From Desulfosediminicola flagellatus (lineage in GTDB: Bacteria > Desulfobacterota > Desulfobulbia > Desulfobulbales > Desulfocapsaceae): DNA of 64,000 nt. Below are positions 9,774-17,279 of the stretch, one piece after another. Position 1 is the stretch's first letter. The number at the start of each line of letters is the position of its first letter. The stretch is taken from contig NZ_CP050698.1 in the NCBI RefSeq assembly GCF_005116655.2, positions 822,001 to 886,000 on the forward strand. Reading direction: 5' to 3'. Position numbers and translations under genes: made by a program. Below the pieces are notes generated by a model, which was not told the origin of the DNA, made no database searches, and saw only the letters and a list, made by a program, of their open reading frames with translations.

Positions 9774-10171
9774 TTTTTTTCCTTTGCTAAGAGGCGATTA
9801 TGAGCTTCCCCGGAACATTCCGACATTTGATTCAGACACCGTGCCTCAAATCCTCGGCGACTGTCGATTCAGTCTTGATGAACTCGTACAAAGCCCGATC
9901 TACTACGCCTTGGATATCGAACTTTTTGCGAGATAATCAATCTTGATTTTGCAAGTATTGCGCCAGGAATCCTTGTCGTGAAAAGCGATTTCTATTGAGC
10001 TGATTTGATGTGAAAAAATATCAAATCGGTAATGTTGGAAGAGAACTCAAAGCCATCTGTTGCAGGTCATATTTGATCATCTGGTTGTATATGACCTGTG
10101 ATGATGGACTATGATGCTTGTAGAGAGCCCGAGGTGAGGAAGGTTGAAAAAAGAGACGCGATGTCCTCGTA
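9774..10171. other. Intergenic region with a possible short gene remnant
   Basis: No intact gene. On the minus strand a short run at about 9834-9930 reads KKFDIQGVVDRALYEFIK then a stop, but has no start codon; it could be the tail of a decayed small gene. An inverted repeat at 10065-10096 is listed separately. Confidence 0.35.
10065..10096. promoter_or_regulatory. Inverted repeat, third and weakest member of the GGTCATAT site family
   Basis: Arms GGTCATAT (10065-10072) and ATATGACC (10089-10096) are perfect complements. The left part, GGTCATATTTGATCATCTGG, resembles the sites at 10944-10974 and 12411-12442. It lies between the coiled-coil gene at 9366 and the gene at 10172. Confidence 0.45.
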
Positions 10172-10450
10172 TCAATTCTGTTGCTTATGCTTAGATGTGT
10201 TACGAACCATCATTTTCTGCTTAGGCTGAGAGCATACAACCTGTTGTTGCTCGAACAACTCCTGCCAGTTTGATGGTGGTTGAATGTATACGGCAATTGA
10301 GTTGAACTGCCTCTTGATCACAGAACCATCTGCCATTTTGATAATGACATTGCCTGATTTGGTCATTTCCTGAACAATACCGTAAGATCGGACAAAATCT
10401 CTTGATCTGCTATCAGCCTGGTTAGCGATGACGATGTCACCTTTCTCCAT
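10172..10450 (-). CDS. Small hypothetical protein, possible SH3/KOW-like fold
   Basis: A 92-residue protein with a strong GGAGG site 9-13 bases before the ATG at 10450. Residues 1-55 alternate short beta-strand patterns (KGDIVIANQAD, GIVQEMTKSGNVIIKMADGSVIKR), like a small SH3 or KOW barrel that could bind nucleic acid or protein. The rest is a Gln- and Lys-rich basic tail. I do not recognise the family. It lies on the same strand as its neighbours in the stress-like cluster. Confidence 0.65.
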   Translation of the reverse strand: MEKGDIVIANQADSRSRDFVRSYGIVQEMTKSGNVIIKMADGSVIKRQFNSIAVYIQPPSNWQELFEQQQVVCSQPKQKMMVRNTSKHKQQN

Positions 10451-10573
10451 TGTTTGCTCCCTCCATTCACGAAAACTACTATATAATATGGTTAATATTT
10501 GGATGTATTAATGCTGCATTTTCAACCTCACTAACTGACAATGTGCTAAAAATCCAAGGTGCATTAGCACATG

Positions 10574-10726
10574 CTATTTTCTATTATCAGCATTTTTGGA
10601 AATGAGATCGGGTAAGGACTGTCCTCTTTGCTGCTTATCCAGTTTGTCTCTTTTCATCTGCTTGTTCTTCGCGTTATTTTGTTTTTGACTTTTTTCCTTA
10701 CTTTTCCTGCCACCTTTGTCTCCCAT
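10574..10726 (-). CDS. Very small, highly basic protein
   Basis: A 50-residue gene starting at the ATG at 10726 behind AAGGAG. It begins MGDKGGRKSKEKSQKQ and is mostly Lys, Gln, Asn and Arg, with a short LPDLISKNAD tail. Similar tiny MGDKGGKK-type proteins recur in proteobacteria beside stress genes; their role is unknown and such a composition would suit nucleic-acid binding or a disordered protein. The good ribosome site and the recognisable opening are the evidence that it is a gene. Confidence 0.65.
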   Translation of the reverse strand: MGDKGGRKSKEKSQKQNNAKNKQMKRDKLDKQQRGQSLPDLISKNADNRK

Positions 10727-10943
10727 TACCTTACTCCTTATTCATACTTTTGAATTCGTACCCACAATGCTTCCCAAGAGTTCTTTATCTATTCTTCGTC
10801 ACGAAGCTGGGTCGATGGTTATTCTTATGCAAATTTAGTACCAGTTTAGGATTTTAAAAATAAGCTGGTGTATATGTTTGAAGATTAATGGGAAATGATA
10901 TTGCCGGTGGGGGGGGGCAGTGGTCAGGTAAATTGAGTCTAGC

Positions 10944-10974
10944 GGTCATATGTGACCGCTGGTCACATATGACC
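10944..10974. promoter_or_regulatory. Perfect 14-bp inverted repeat, candidate operator
   Basis: GGTCATATGTGACC (10944-10957) and its exact complement (10961-10974) are separated by GCT. A near-copy of the right half plus six bases (20 bases, 19 identical) recurs at 12411-12430, so the two sites bracket the cardiolipin synthase gene. A paired operator for a dimeric regulator is likely; a hairpin in RNA is also possible. The rest of 10727-11047 holds nothing else I can recognise. Confidence 0.65.
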
Positions 10975-11047
10975 ATTTGGTAATCATTTTACAGTTGATT
11001 GATTAGTAATGAGAGGGAGAGATAGAATGTGAATCTATAGGTTTGAC

Positions 11048-12274
11048 CTATTGGGATGTTTCTTTTTTTTTCTTGTTATCAGGTGCATATCCTGCTACTC
11101 CGACCATAAAGCGCACCAACCCGTAACTGAGCCAGCAGGCCAGGCGCAGTCGCAAAGGCTGTGATCTCCAGCTGTTTTCGGAGAAGCGTCTCGCACCTAT
11201 CGTTATGGCCTGGTCCAGCTCATCCTTTAATGCTATGGCAAAGTTCTGATCATAAACAACGATATTCGCCTCAAGAGCAAGTAACAGACTGAAAGGGTCG
11301 AGATTCGAGGAACCAACAGTTGCCCAATAGTTATCAATTACAGCAACTTTGGCATGCAGGAAGCTTTTGTGATATTCATATATCTCAATTTCCGCATCGA
11401 GGAAACTTCCATAAAGAGCTCGCGAGGCAAACTGGAACAAACGATGATCCGCTCTACCCTGCAACAGCAAAACTACCCGGACACCGCGCCTGGCAGCGGC
11501 AGAGAGTGCATGCCGAAAATTCAGTCCGGGTAAAAAATAGGGATTTGCAATGATGATTTCGTTATGGGCTGCATCAATTGCCTGGAGATAGGCATTTTCA
11601 ATGTCACGACGATGGCGAAAGTTGTCCCGCACCAGGAATGTCGCACGGATATTTCCTCTGGATTGCAGAGGGGGGATTGTTCTGTTTTTTGATCGGGACC
11701 AACCTGGGCGTAAGTTGATCCTGGCTACCAGAGACCAAACCCGACAACACGACGTATATATTGCTTTTACCAGTGGTCCTTCTACTTTCACGGCGAAATC
11801 GAAATGAGGCGATGTTCTGTCGTCACTAATATTCAAACCTCCGACAAAGGCTATCTTTGCATCAACCACCACTATTTTCCGGTGCAAGCGTCGTAATCTC
11901 CTGCGTCGGAACGTCCAAGGTGAAATTTGGGGTTGGAATTTCAGGACAAGTACCCCAGCCTCCACAAGTTCGTCAACCATGCTATTCGGCAGACGGTTCG
12001 AGCCGAAGCCATCGATCAGCAGGTGCGTTTTGACTCCACGCAAGGCAGCTCTACACAGGGATGCAGCAACATTACGGCCTGTTGTGTCGTTTTTAAATAT
12101 ATAGCTCTCAAGATAAATATCCTGCTGCGCTTTATCAAGTGCCCCTATCATTGTAGAAAAATATACACTGCTGGCGGTTAGGAGAGTTATCTGGTTGTCA
12201 GGTGTTGTTTTGCTCACATGTTTCCCGCTTTCCTTGGAATGTATGATTCTACAAGCAGTTTCAGGCAGAAACAT
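11048..12274 (-). CDS. clsB: Cardiolipin synthase B-type phospholipase D enzyme
   Basis: Contains two HKD phospholipase D motifs, HRKIVVVD with the following GG at about residues 135-150 and HAKVAVID with GSSN at about 310-330. With a length of 408 it matches ClsB/YbhO of about 410 residues, without the N-terminal membrane helices of ClsA. The reaction joins phosphatidylglycerol with a second phospholipid to make cardiolipin at the inner membrane. Two starts are possible: the ATG at 12274 with a weak ribosome site, or a GTG at 12217 behind AAGGAAAG, which gives a length nearer to E. coli ClsB. The C-terminus has a short hydrophobic stretch and a Lys-rich end. Similar inverted repeats on both sides suggest stress-linked control. 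Confidence 0.9.
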   Translation of the reverse strand: MFLPETACRIIHSKESGKHVSKTTPDNQITLLTASSVYFSTMIGALDKAQQDIYLESYIFKNDTTGRNVAASLCRAALRGVKTHLLIDGFGSNRLPNSMVDELVEAGVLVLKFQPQISPWTFRRRRLRRLHRKIVVVDAKIAFVGGLNISDDRTSPHFDFAVKVEGPLVKAIYTSCCRVWSLVARINLRPGWSRSKNRTIPPLQSRGNIRATFLVRDNFRHRRDIENAYLQAIDAAHNEIIIANPYFLPGLNFRHALSAAARRGVRVVLLLQGRADHRLFQFASRALYGSFLDAEIEIYEYHKSFLHAKVAVIDNYWATVGSSNLDPFSLLLALEANIVVYDQNFAIALKDELDQAITIGARRFSENSWRSQPLRLRLACWLSYGLVRFMVGVAGYAPDNKKKKETSQ

Positions 12275-12410
12275 TTCTCAATCTTCTTGGAATAGTATGG
12301 GAAATTTCTTTTTTCTACAAGATTGATCATATGCAACAGTACGATGACGTGAAACACTCAACTGAAGCAACCTAGAGGAAGCTTCCTGATGTTGCCGGTG
12401 AGTATTTATT

Positions 12411-12442
12411 GGTCACATATGACCACTTGGCCATATGTGACC
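12411..12442. promoter_or_regulatory. Inverted repeat, candidate operator upstream of clsB
   Basis: GGTCACATATG (12411-12421) and CATATGTGACC (12432-12442) are perfect complements around ACCACTTGGC. The site is 137 bases upstream of the earliest clsB start and about 300 bases upstream of the divergent coiled-coil gene at 12744, so it could serve both. The rest of 12275-12743 has no recognisable gene. Confidence 0.6.
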
Positions 12443-12743
12443 CGGATTGTATCGGTTCGGTTAAATATATGGTGCAGGCAATGTTGATAAATATTCGTAT
12501 AAATACCGATTGGTCGTGGGCGATGAGCACAGACACCATGTTCATGGCATGAGGCTTGCAAATTACAAGTTACTGGTGTGTTTCTCAAGTTGTCTACTAA
12601 AGATGATGTCAGTATCCCACAGTCGTGATGAACCCAAGAGAACACTTCACGGTTCAGTTATTTTGAAAACAGCGCGAGATCGTTGAGTCATGAGCAAATA
12701 CCAAGTGCACAACAGATCTATTCAATCTCGCAAGGAGGATCCA

Positions 12744-13052
12744 ATGAGCGAAAAAGAAGCCTATAGGAAAAGACTTGTAGCAGATATCAAGTTAGACGAG
12801 GCCAGACTGGCTCAATTAGAGGCAAAAATCAATAGCAACACAACTGGAATACGAGCAAGAGATACAGACCGTATTAAGGCCGTTGAGCAGAGAATCGACG
12901 AGGGAAAAACTTCCTTACGTGAGTTGAGTCGACATCAGGAGAACACCCGTGGCCGGCCTGGTCACAGGTTGAATAAGAAGGGTAGGGCAGCCTGGGGTAA
13001 ATTACAGGACTCGCTTCAGGATGATATCTCCACACATGAAGGAGAACTGTAG
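12744..13052 (+). CDS. Small coiled-coil protein, sll1863-type stress protein
   Basis: A 102-residue protein. The start at 12744 has an ideal AAGGAGG just upstream and yields the family opening MSEKEAYRKRL; an upstream ATG at 12690 lacks both. Residues 1-75 form an amphipathic helix, followed by a Gly/Arg-rich turn (NTRGRPGHRLNKKGR) and a second helix with AWGKLQDSLQDD. It is the third relative of the 8306 and 9366 proteins and the only one on the plus strand, divergent from clsB. Confidence 0.72.
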   Translation: MSEKEAYRKRLVADIKLDEARLAQLEAKINSNTTGIRARDTDRIKAVEQRIDEGKTSLRELSRHQENTRGRPGHRLNKKGRAAWGKLQDSLQDDISTHEGEL

Positions 13053-13108
13053 GTTGTCATTCTTCCATCATTTTCCAGAACTGCCCAGGATAAGGAATCT
13101 CAAAAACA

Positions 13109-13432
13109 ATGATCATCGTTAGAACAACTTTAAATACCCTGCCGGAGAAGCAGAAAGAAGTTATGCAAACGCTTCTCTCGATGATGGAGCCACCGGCAAA
13201 CAGAAATGGACTTCTCAGTTACGGTATCTATCGTGATATTGAAGATAACAATATCTTTAACCTGATTTCTGAATGGAAGAGTCGGACATATCTGAATCTT
13301 CATCTGAGGTCTGACACTTTCAGTGTTTTACTTGGTATAAAAGGCCTCCTGTTAAAACCAATTGAAATCCAGATAATCAAGGTCTCTTCTGTCGAGGGTT
13401 TAGATGCTGTTGAAGCGGCCAGGTGTAGATAG
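13109..13432 (+). CDS. ABM-domain protein (antibiotic biosynthesis monooxygenase-like)
   Basis: A 107-residue single-domain protein. The opening MIIVRTTLNTLPEKQKEVMQ and the central GLLSYGIYRD and LISEWKS strands follow the ABM ferredoxin-like barrel pattern, which occurs in small quinol monooxygenases and in haem-binding or stress proteins. It starts 56 bases after the coiled-coil gene and may be transcribed with it. No cofactor is predicted from sequence and the substrate is unknown. The 280 bases after it hold nothing recognisable. Confidence 0.75.
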   Translation: MIIVRTTLNTLPEKQKEVMQTLLSMMEPPANRNGLLSYGIYRDIEDNNIFNLISEWKSRTYLNLHLRSDTFSVLLGIKGLLLKPIEIQIIKVSSVEGLDAVEAARCR

Positions 13433-13712
13433 TTTCCGCCCGTATATCCATGGATCGTGGTGAGAAGTTCTTAGAGTCTGATGTCGGCTATCAATATCAC
13501 GCTGTTGTATCAAATCAGCGATCGGCGCAGGACGACACTCCGAGAGTAATACCATATCATGCGGATGCCTCGGTACCGATAGAGGTCAATTTCATTCTCT
13601 GGTGGGAATGATGCTTCTATAAGAACTTGACCTTGGGGTTATTCCGGGTGCAGCATGCTTGTATCGATATAACATGCATGCGAGCAGGCCACATCTAAGC
13701 ACGCTATTTATT

Positions 13713-13931
13713 CTATACTTCTTTTTGGAGATTTTTCTTACGATGCAACAATCGTATAATTGTTAAACCAATAACCAGACAACCGAGAAATGGCATTTCA
13801 TCAACCACACCGTGTATTGCCGTAGGTTCAGGAAACATATATTTCATAAATACGGGAGCACCGAAACATATTGCAGCAACAATACTGCCATATATAATTT
13901 CCTTAATTCCGCCAGCATCAAGCATTTTCAT
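13713..13931 (-). CDS. Small two-helix membrane protein
   Basis: A 72-residue protein from the ATG at 13931, chosen because GAGGAG lies just upstream; a longer frame from 14126 adds 65 residues without a ribosome site. It shows two hydrophobic helices (about residues 10-28 and 45-62) joined by a PEPTAIHGVVDE loop and ends in a basic tail with RKKNLQKEV. I do not recognise the family. It faces the ABM gene convergently. Confidence 0.6.
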   Translation of the reverse strand: MKMLDAGGIKEIIYGSIVAAICFGAPVFMKYMFPEPTAIHGVVDEMPFLGCLVIGLTIIRLLHRKKNLQKEV

Positions 13932-14480
13932 AGTCTGCTCCTCTTCTAGCCATTTATGCTTCTGTAGATCTGTCAGACTTCTCGAAATAATCCAGGTCTG
14001 CCCAACAGTTTTCTTGAGTCGGTTCGGCAACCGTAACATTCTCCAGGCAGAGAAACAATCTATCCTCTCTGATATTTGAGAAAACAGCAATCCATAGGGT
14101 GAAGATTTCCACTGACAGGCTGGCACATTCTCAGGAATCGATAGCTCGATAGAAGGGCTGTTTCAGACTTGAACAGGATATGGCTTTTTCCGCGTAGCGG
14201 TTCAGTTCTTCCGAATATCGTGAAAAGTGAATTTCAGGAAATAGCTTTCGTTCTGAACCCTAACGAGAAGTCTCCCTCGTGGGAGTATAATGCCACATTG
14301 ATAAGCTTCTTTATGGCAATGTTAGATTTCAAACCGTCGATTGTTGATATTAAGCTAACAGGAAGCAGTCTAGAGTTGCTATGATGTTTAAGAGGGCTAA
14401 TTTTTCAAAGCAAACCTATCCCAACTTACCCCTCACGCAATTAATAGGAATCAAGGTCACATATTTAAGAGGAGGCCACA
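13932..14480. other. Intergenic region, no supported gene
   Basis: Short frames exist on both strands (for example 14169-14384 plus) but lack ribosome sites and protein-like composition. The last 20 bases carry AGAGGAGGCC, the ribosome site of the kinase at 14481. Confidence 0.45.
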
Positions 14481-16790
14481 ATGGCTGACATTCTGATAGA
14501 CGACATCTGGAAAGATATCATAAAGACAATACGTGAACCCCTATTAGTGCTGGATTCAGATTTGAAGGTTATCTTAGCAAGCCCTTCTTTCTATACCGTC
14601 TATAAGGTAAAACCTGAAGAAACTGTGGGTCGACTAATTTACGAACTTGGCAGTAAACAGTGGGATATCCCCCGGCTGCGAGAACTGCTTGAAGATATTT
14701 TACCAAATGAAAGCTCTTTCGATAACTTTGAAGTAGTGCACGATTTCAATATTATCGGCAGGCGTACAATGTTGTTGAATGCCCGACAGATTGAGCAGAG
14801 GACGGACAAGAAAAAACTCATCCTCCTGGCTATTGAGGACATCACCAAACGCATGCTGTTAGAAGAGTTGTTGATAGATTCTGAAGAACGCTTCAGGCGA
14901 CTTTTTGAAACAGCAGATGACGGTATATTGCTTCTCAATAAGGACGATGGAAATATCTCCGATATTAATACATCTGTTGAGAGAATTTTGGGTTATTCCA
15001 AAGAGGAATGTGTCGGAAAAAATCTCCACAAAATTGGCGTAGTGCATGATGTGTTTGATATAAAGGAGATACTCAGAGCGTTGGACGATCAAAGGGTTAT
15101 TCATTTCAATAATGTTATGCTTCAAACCAAGTCTGGTAAATCTGTGAATGCAGAATTGTATTTTGTCGACAAGGCAAGTGTAATTCAATGCAATATTAGA
15201 GATATTACCGTGCGCAACAAACGTGCTGAAAAAGCAATACAGTTTAGCGAGAAACGATACCAGGACCTTTTCAACAGTATCCGCGACGCAATAGTGGTGG
15301 CAGATGGTACCAGGACAATAATCGACTGTAATCAAGCATTTATAGATCTTTTTGGTTATCAGAAAGAGGAGGTACTTGGAAAACAAACGCTTGCCCTTTA
15401 TGAAGATGAAGAAGAATTCCGACGTATGGGTGTATCAATCAAAGAACATAAAGATGATACTGGATTTTTACACATTACTCATTTTCAAAAAGAGGGCGGA
15501 TCCGTTTTTACAGGTGAAACCAGTGTGTTTTATATGTTAGACGCTAAGGGGGCAGAGGTCGGATACATTGGTCTGATACGGGATGTCACCAAACGTCTGG
15601 AAGAGGGAGAAGATCGGAAGAAACTGCAGGCACAGCTACTCCAGGCCCAGAAAATGGAATCAATAGGTACCCTGGCCGGAGGGATTGCCCATGATTTTAA
15701 CAATATTCTAACTGCTATACTGGGTTTTACTGAACTTGCGAAGAGTCAAGTTAAACCAGGATCTGGAATTGGCAGCGATTTGCAGGAAGTCTATTTGGCA
15801 GGAATTCGAGCCAAGGATCTTGTCGCGCAGATTCTTGCTTTTGCCAGGCAGTCAAATGAAGAACAAAGTCCACTTGAGGTTGCTCTTTTAGTTAAGGAAG
15901 TAATCAAGTTTCTAAGGTCTTCAATCCCCACGACCATTGAAGTAAAACACAGTCTTAAGAGCAATTCTCTCATTCTGGGTAACCCTACCATGATTCATCA
16001 GGTGGTTATGAACTTAGCAACAAATGCAATCCATGCCATGAAAGACGAGCAGGGTATCCTTGATGTAAATCTACAAGATATTGATATTACTAGTACCAAT
16101 CCTGACTTAGGAGTGGATTTTGGTTTAGAGTTTGGGAGCTATATAAAATTAAAAATATCTGATAATGGCGTTGGTATTTCGCCGGAATATATCAAACAGA
16201 TTTTTGAACCTTACTTCACCACTAAGGCCCAAGGGGAAGGGACTGGTCTTGGGCTTTCCCTGGTGCACGGCATTGTTGAAAAATATGGCGGTAAAATTTT
16301 CGTGGAAAGCACCCTTGGAGTGGGGACATCTTTTATTGTATATCTACCCATCGTCAGTAAACGTAACTTAGAATTCAGCCATGAATCAGAGTTGATCCCA
16401 ATGGGCAACGAACGGATTTTGTTTGTCGATGATGAAGCTGCCATAGTGAAAATGGGTGCGAGGATGCTTGAAAGTTTGGGTTATGAAGTGACTTCCAGAA
16501 CAAGCAGTATTGAGGCATTGGAGCTATTTCGCTTTAAAGCTGAAAGCTTTGATTTGGTGATTAGCGATATAACGATGCCGAATATGACAGGAGATAAGTT
16601 AGTAGAAAAAATACGAGCCATTGCTCCGGATGTGCCGGTTATCTTGTGTACAGGGTATAGCAATAGAATTACAAAAGAGACTGCCAGAAAATATGGTATT
16701 AATGGATTTGCCTTTAAACCAATTGTCAAAACAGAATTTGCCAATCTAGTACGAAGTGTCCTGGATAAACCTTTTGATATTATGCAATAA
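14481..16790 (+). CDS. Hybrid histidine kinase: three PAS domains, HisKA, HATPase and C-terminal receiver
   Basis: A 769-residue soluble kinase with no transmembrane segment. PAS1 (about 10-125) is of the same subtype as in the 6580-8067 regulator (the QWDIPRLRELLEDILP stretch is nearly shared). PAS2 (about 130-250) and PAS3 (about 260-375) follow. The H-box has His404 in IAHDFNN; the ATPase has the N box NLATNAIHAM and the G boxes. The receiver at about 635-760 has phospho-acceptor Asp696 in DLVISDITMP and the switch Thr in LCTGYS. This architecture fits a phosphorelay delivering to an unlinked phosphotransfer protein or regulator. Its ribosome site GAGGAGG is strong. No partner gene is adjacent. 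Confidence 0.93.
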   Translation: MADILIDDIWKDIIKTIREPLLVLDSDLKVILASPSFYTVYKVKPEETVGRLIYELGSKQWDIPRLRELLEDILPNESSFDNFEVVHDFNIIGRRTMLLNARQIEQRTDKKKLILLAIEDITKRMLLEELLIDSEERFRRLFETADDGILLLNKDDGNISDINTSVERILGYSKEECVGKNLHKIGVVHDVFDIKEILRALDDQRVIHFNNVMLQTKSGKSVNAELYFVDKASVIQCNIRDITVRNKRAEKAIQFSEKRYQDLFNSIRDAIVVADGTRTIIDCNQAFIDLFGYQKEEVLGKQTLALYEDEEEFRRMGVSIKEHKDDTGFLHITHFQKEGGSVFTGETSVFYMLDAKGAEVGYIGLIRDVTKRLEEGEDRKKLQAQLLQAQKMESIGTLAGGIAHDFNNILTAILGFTELAKSQVKPGSGIGSDLQEVYLAGIRAKDLVAQILAFARQSNEEQSPLEVALLVKEVIKFLRSSIPTTIEVKHSLKSNSLILGNPTMIHQVVMNLATNAIHAMKDEQGILDVNLQDIDITSTNPDLGVDFGLEFGSYIKLKISDNGVGISPEYIKQIFEPYFTTKAQGEGTGLGLSLVHGIVEKYGGKIFVESTLGVGTSFIVYLPIVSKRNLEFSHESELIPMGNERILFVDDEAAIVKMGARMLESLGYEVTSRTSSIEALELFRFKAESFDLVISDITMPNMTGDKLVEKIRAIAPDVPVILCTGYSNRITKETARKYGINGFAFKPIVKTEFANLVRSVLDKPFDIMQ

Positions 16791-17279
16791 TATTTGACAC
16801 CAATACAGGACCATATGAATTGGCATAACAAAATGGACTCTACCTTTGTGTGATTAGTCTATTGTGTGCTTTGGTAAGATTAACCAAAACATAGTGCCCA
16901 GATTAAGCTTCTTCCTGTATCCCTTCAAAACCGTTTCCACCTCGGCAAACTCCGTCTATCGGTCTGCCGAAAGCGACCTTAACAGGAAGAATCTTTAACA
17001 CGATGATCTTGTTATTGGTTAAGACTGCCAATTCTTATATCCATTCAGAAGTGCACCATTTTGTCATGGAATAAAATATTCTATGATAGCAGTAATGGAG
17101 TCATAACCTGTCGAACGTACACGTTAAAAAAATCACATATAATACTGATAATTAATTAATTATTATCTACTTGTAGTTGTATTATGCCAGCAGTTATAAT
17201 GTTAGGGTCTGAACGCATCCAATATCTAACTGCAATACTCACTTAAAATCTGTTCATGTTTGTTTAAAGGAGGAAGCTC
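16791..17279. other. Intergenic region upstream of sulfatase
   Basis: A+T-rich, 489 bases, with no protein-like frame. A TTAATTAATTATTATC stretch near 17150 is a plausible promoter neighbourhood, but I cannot assign -35/-10 boxes confidently. AAAGGAGG at 17267-17274 is the ribosome site of the sulfatase. Confidence 0.4.

Noticed and set aside
12406..12645. A 79-codon minus frame over the palindrome upstream of clsB
   Set aside because: No ribosome site, His- and Cys-rich random composition, and it runs through the inverted repeat.
14169..14384. A 71-codon plus frame before the three-PAS kinase
   Set aside because: No ribosome site and no recognisable pattern; treated as intergenic.
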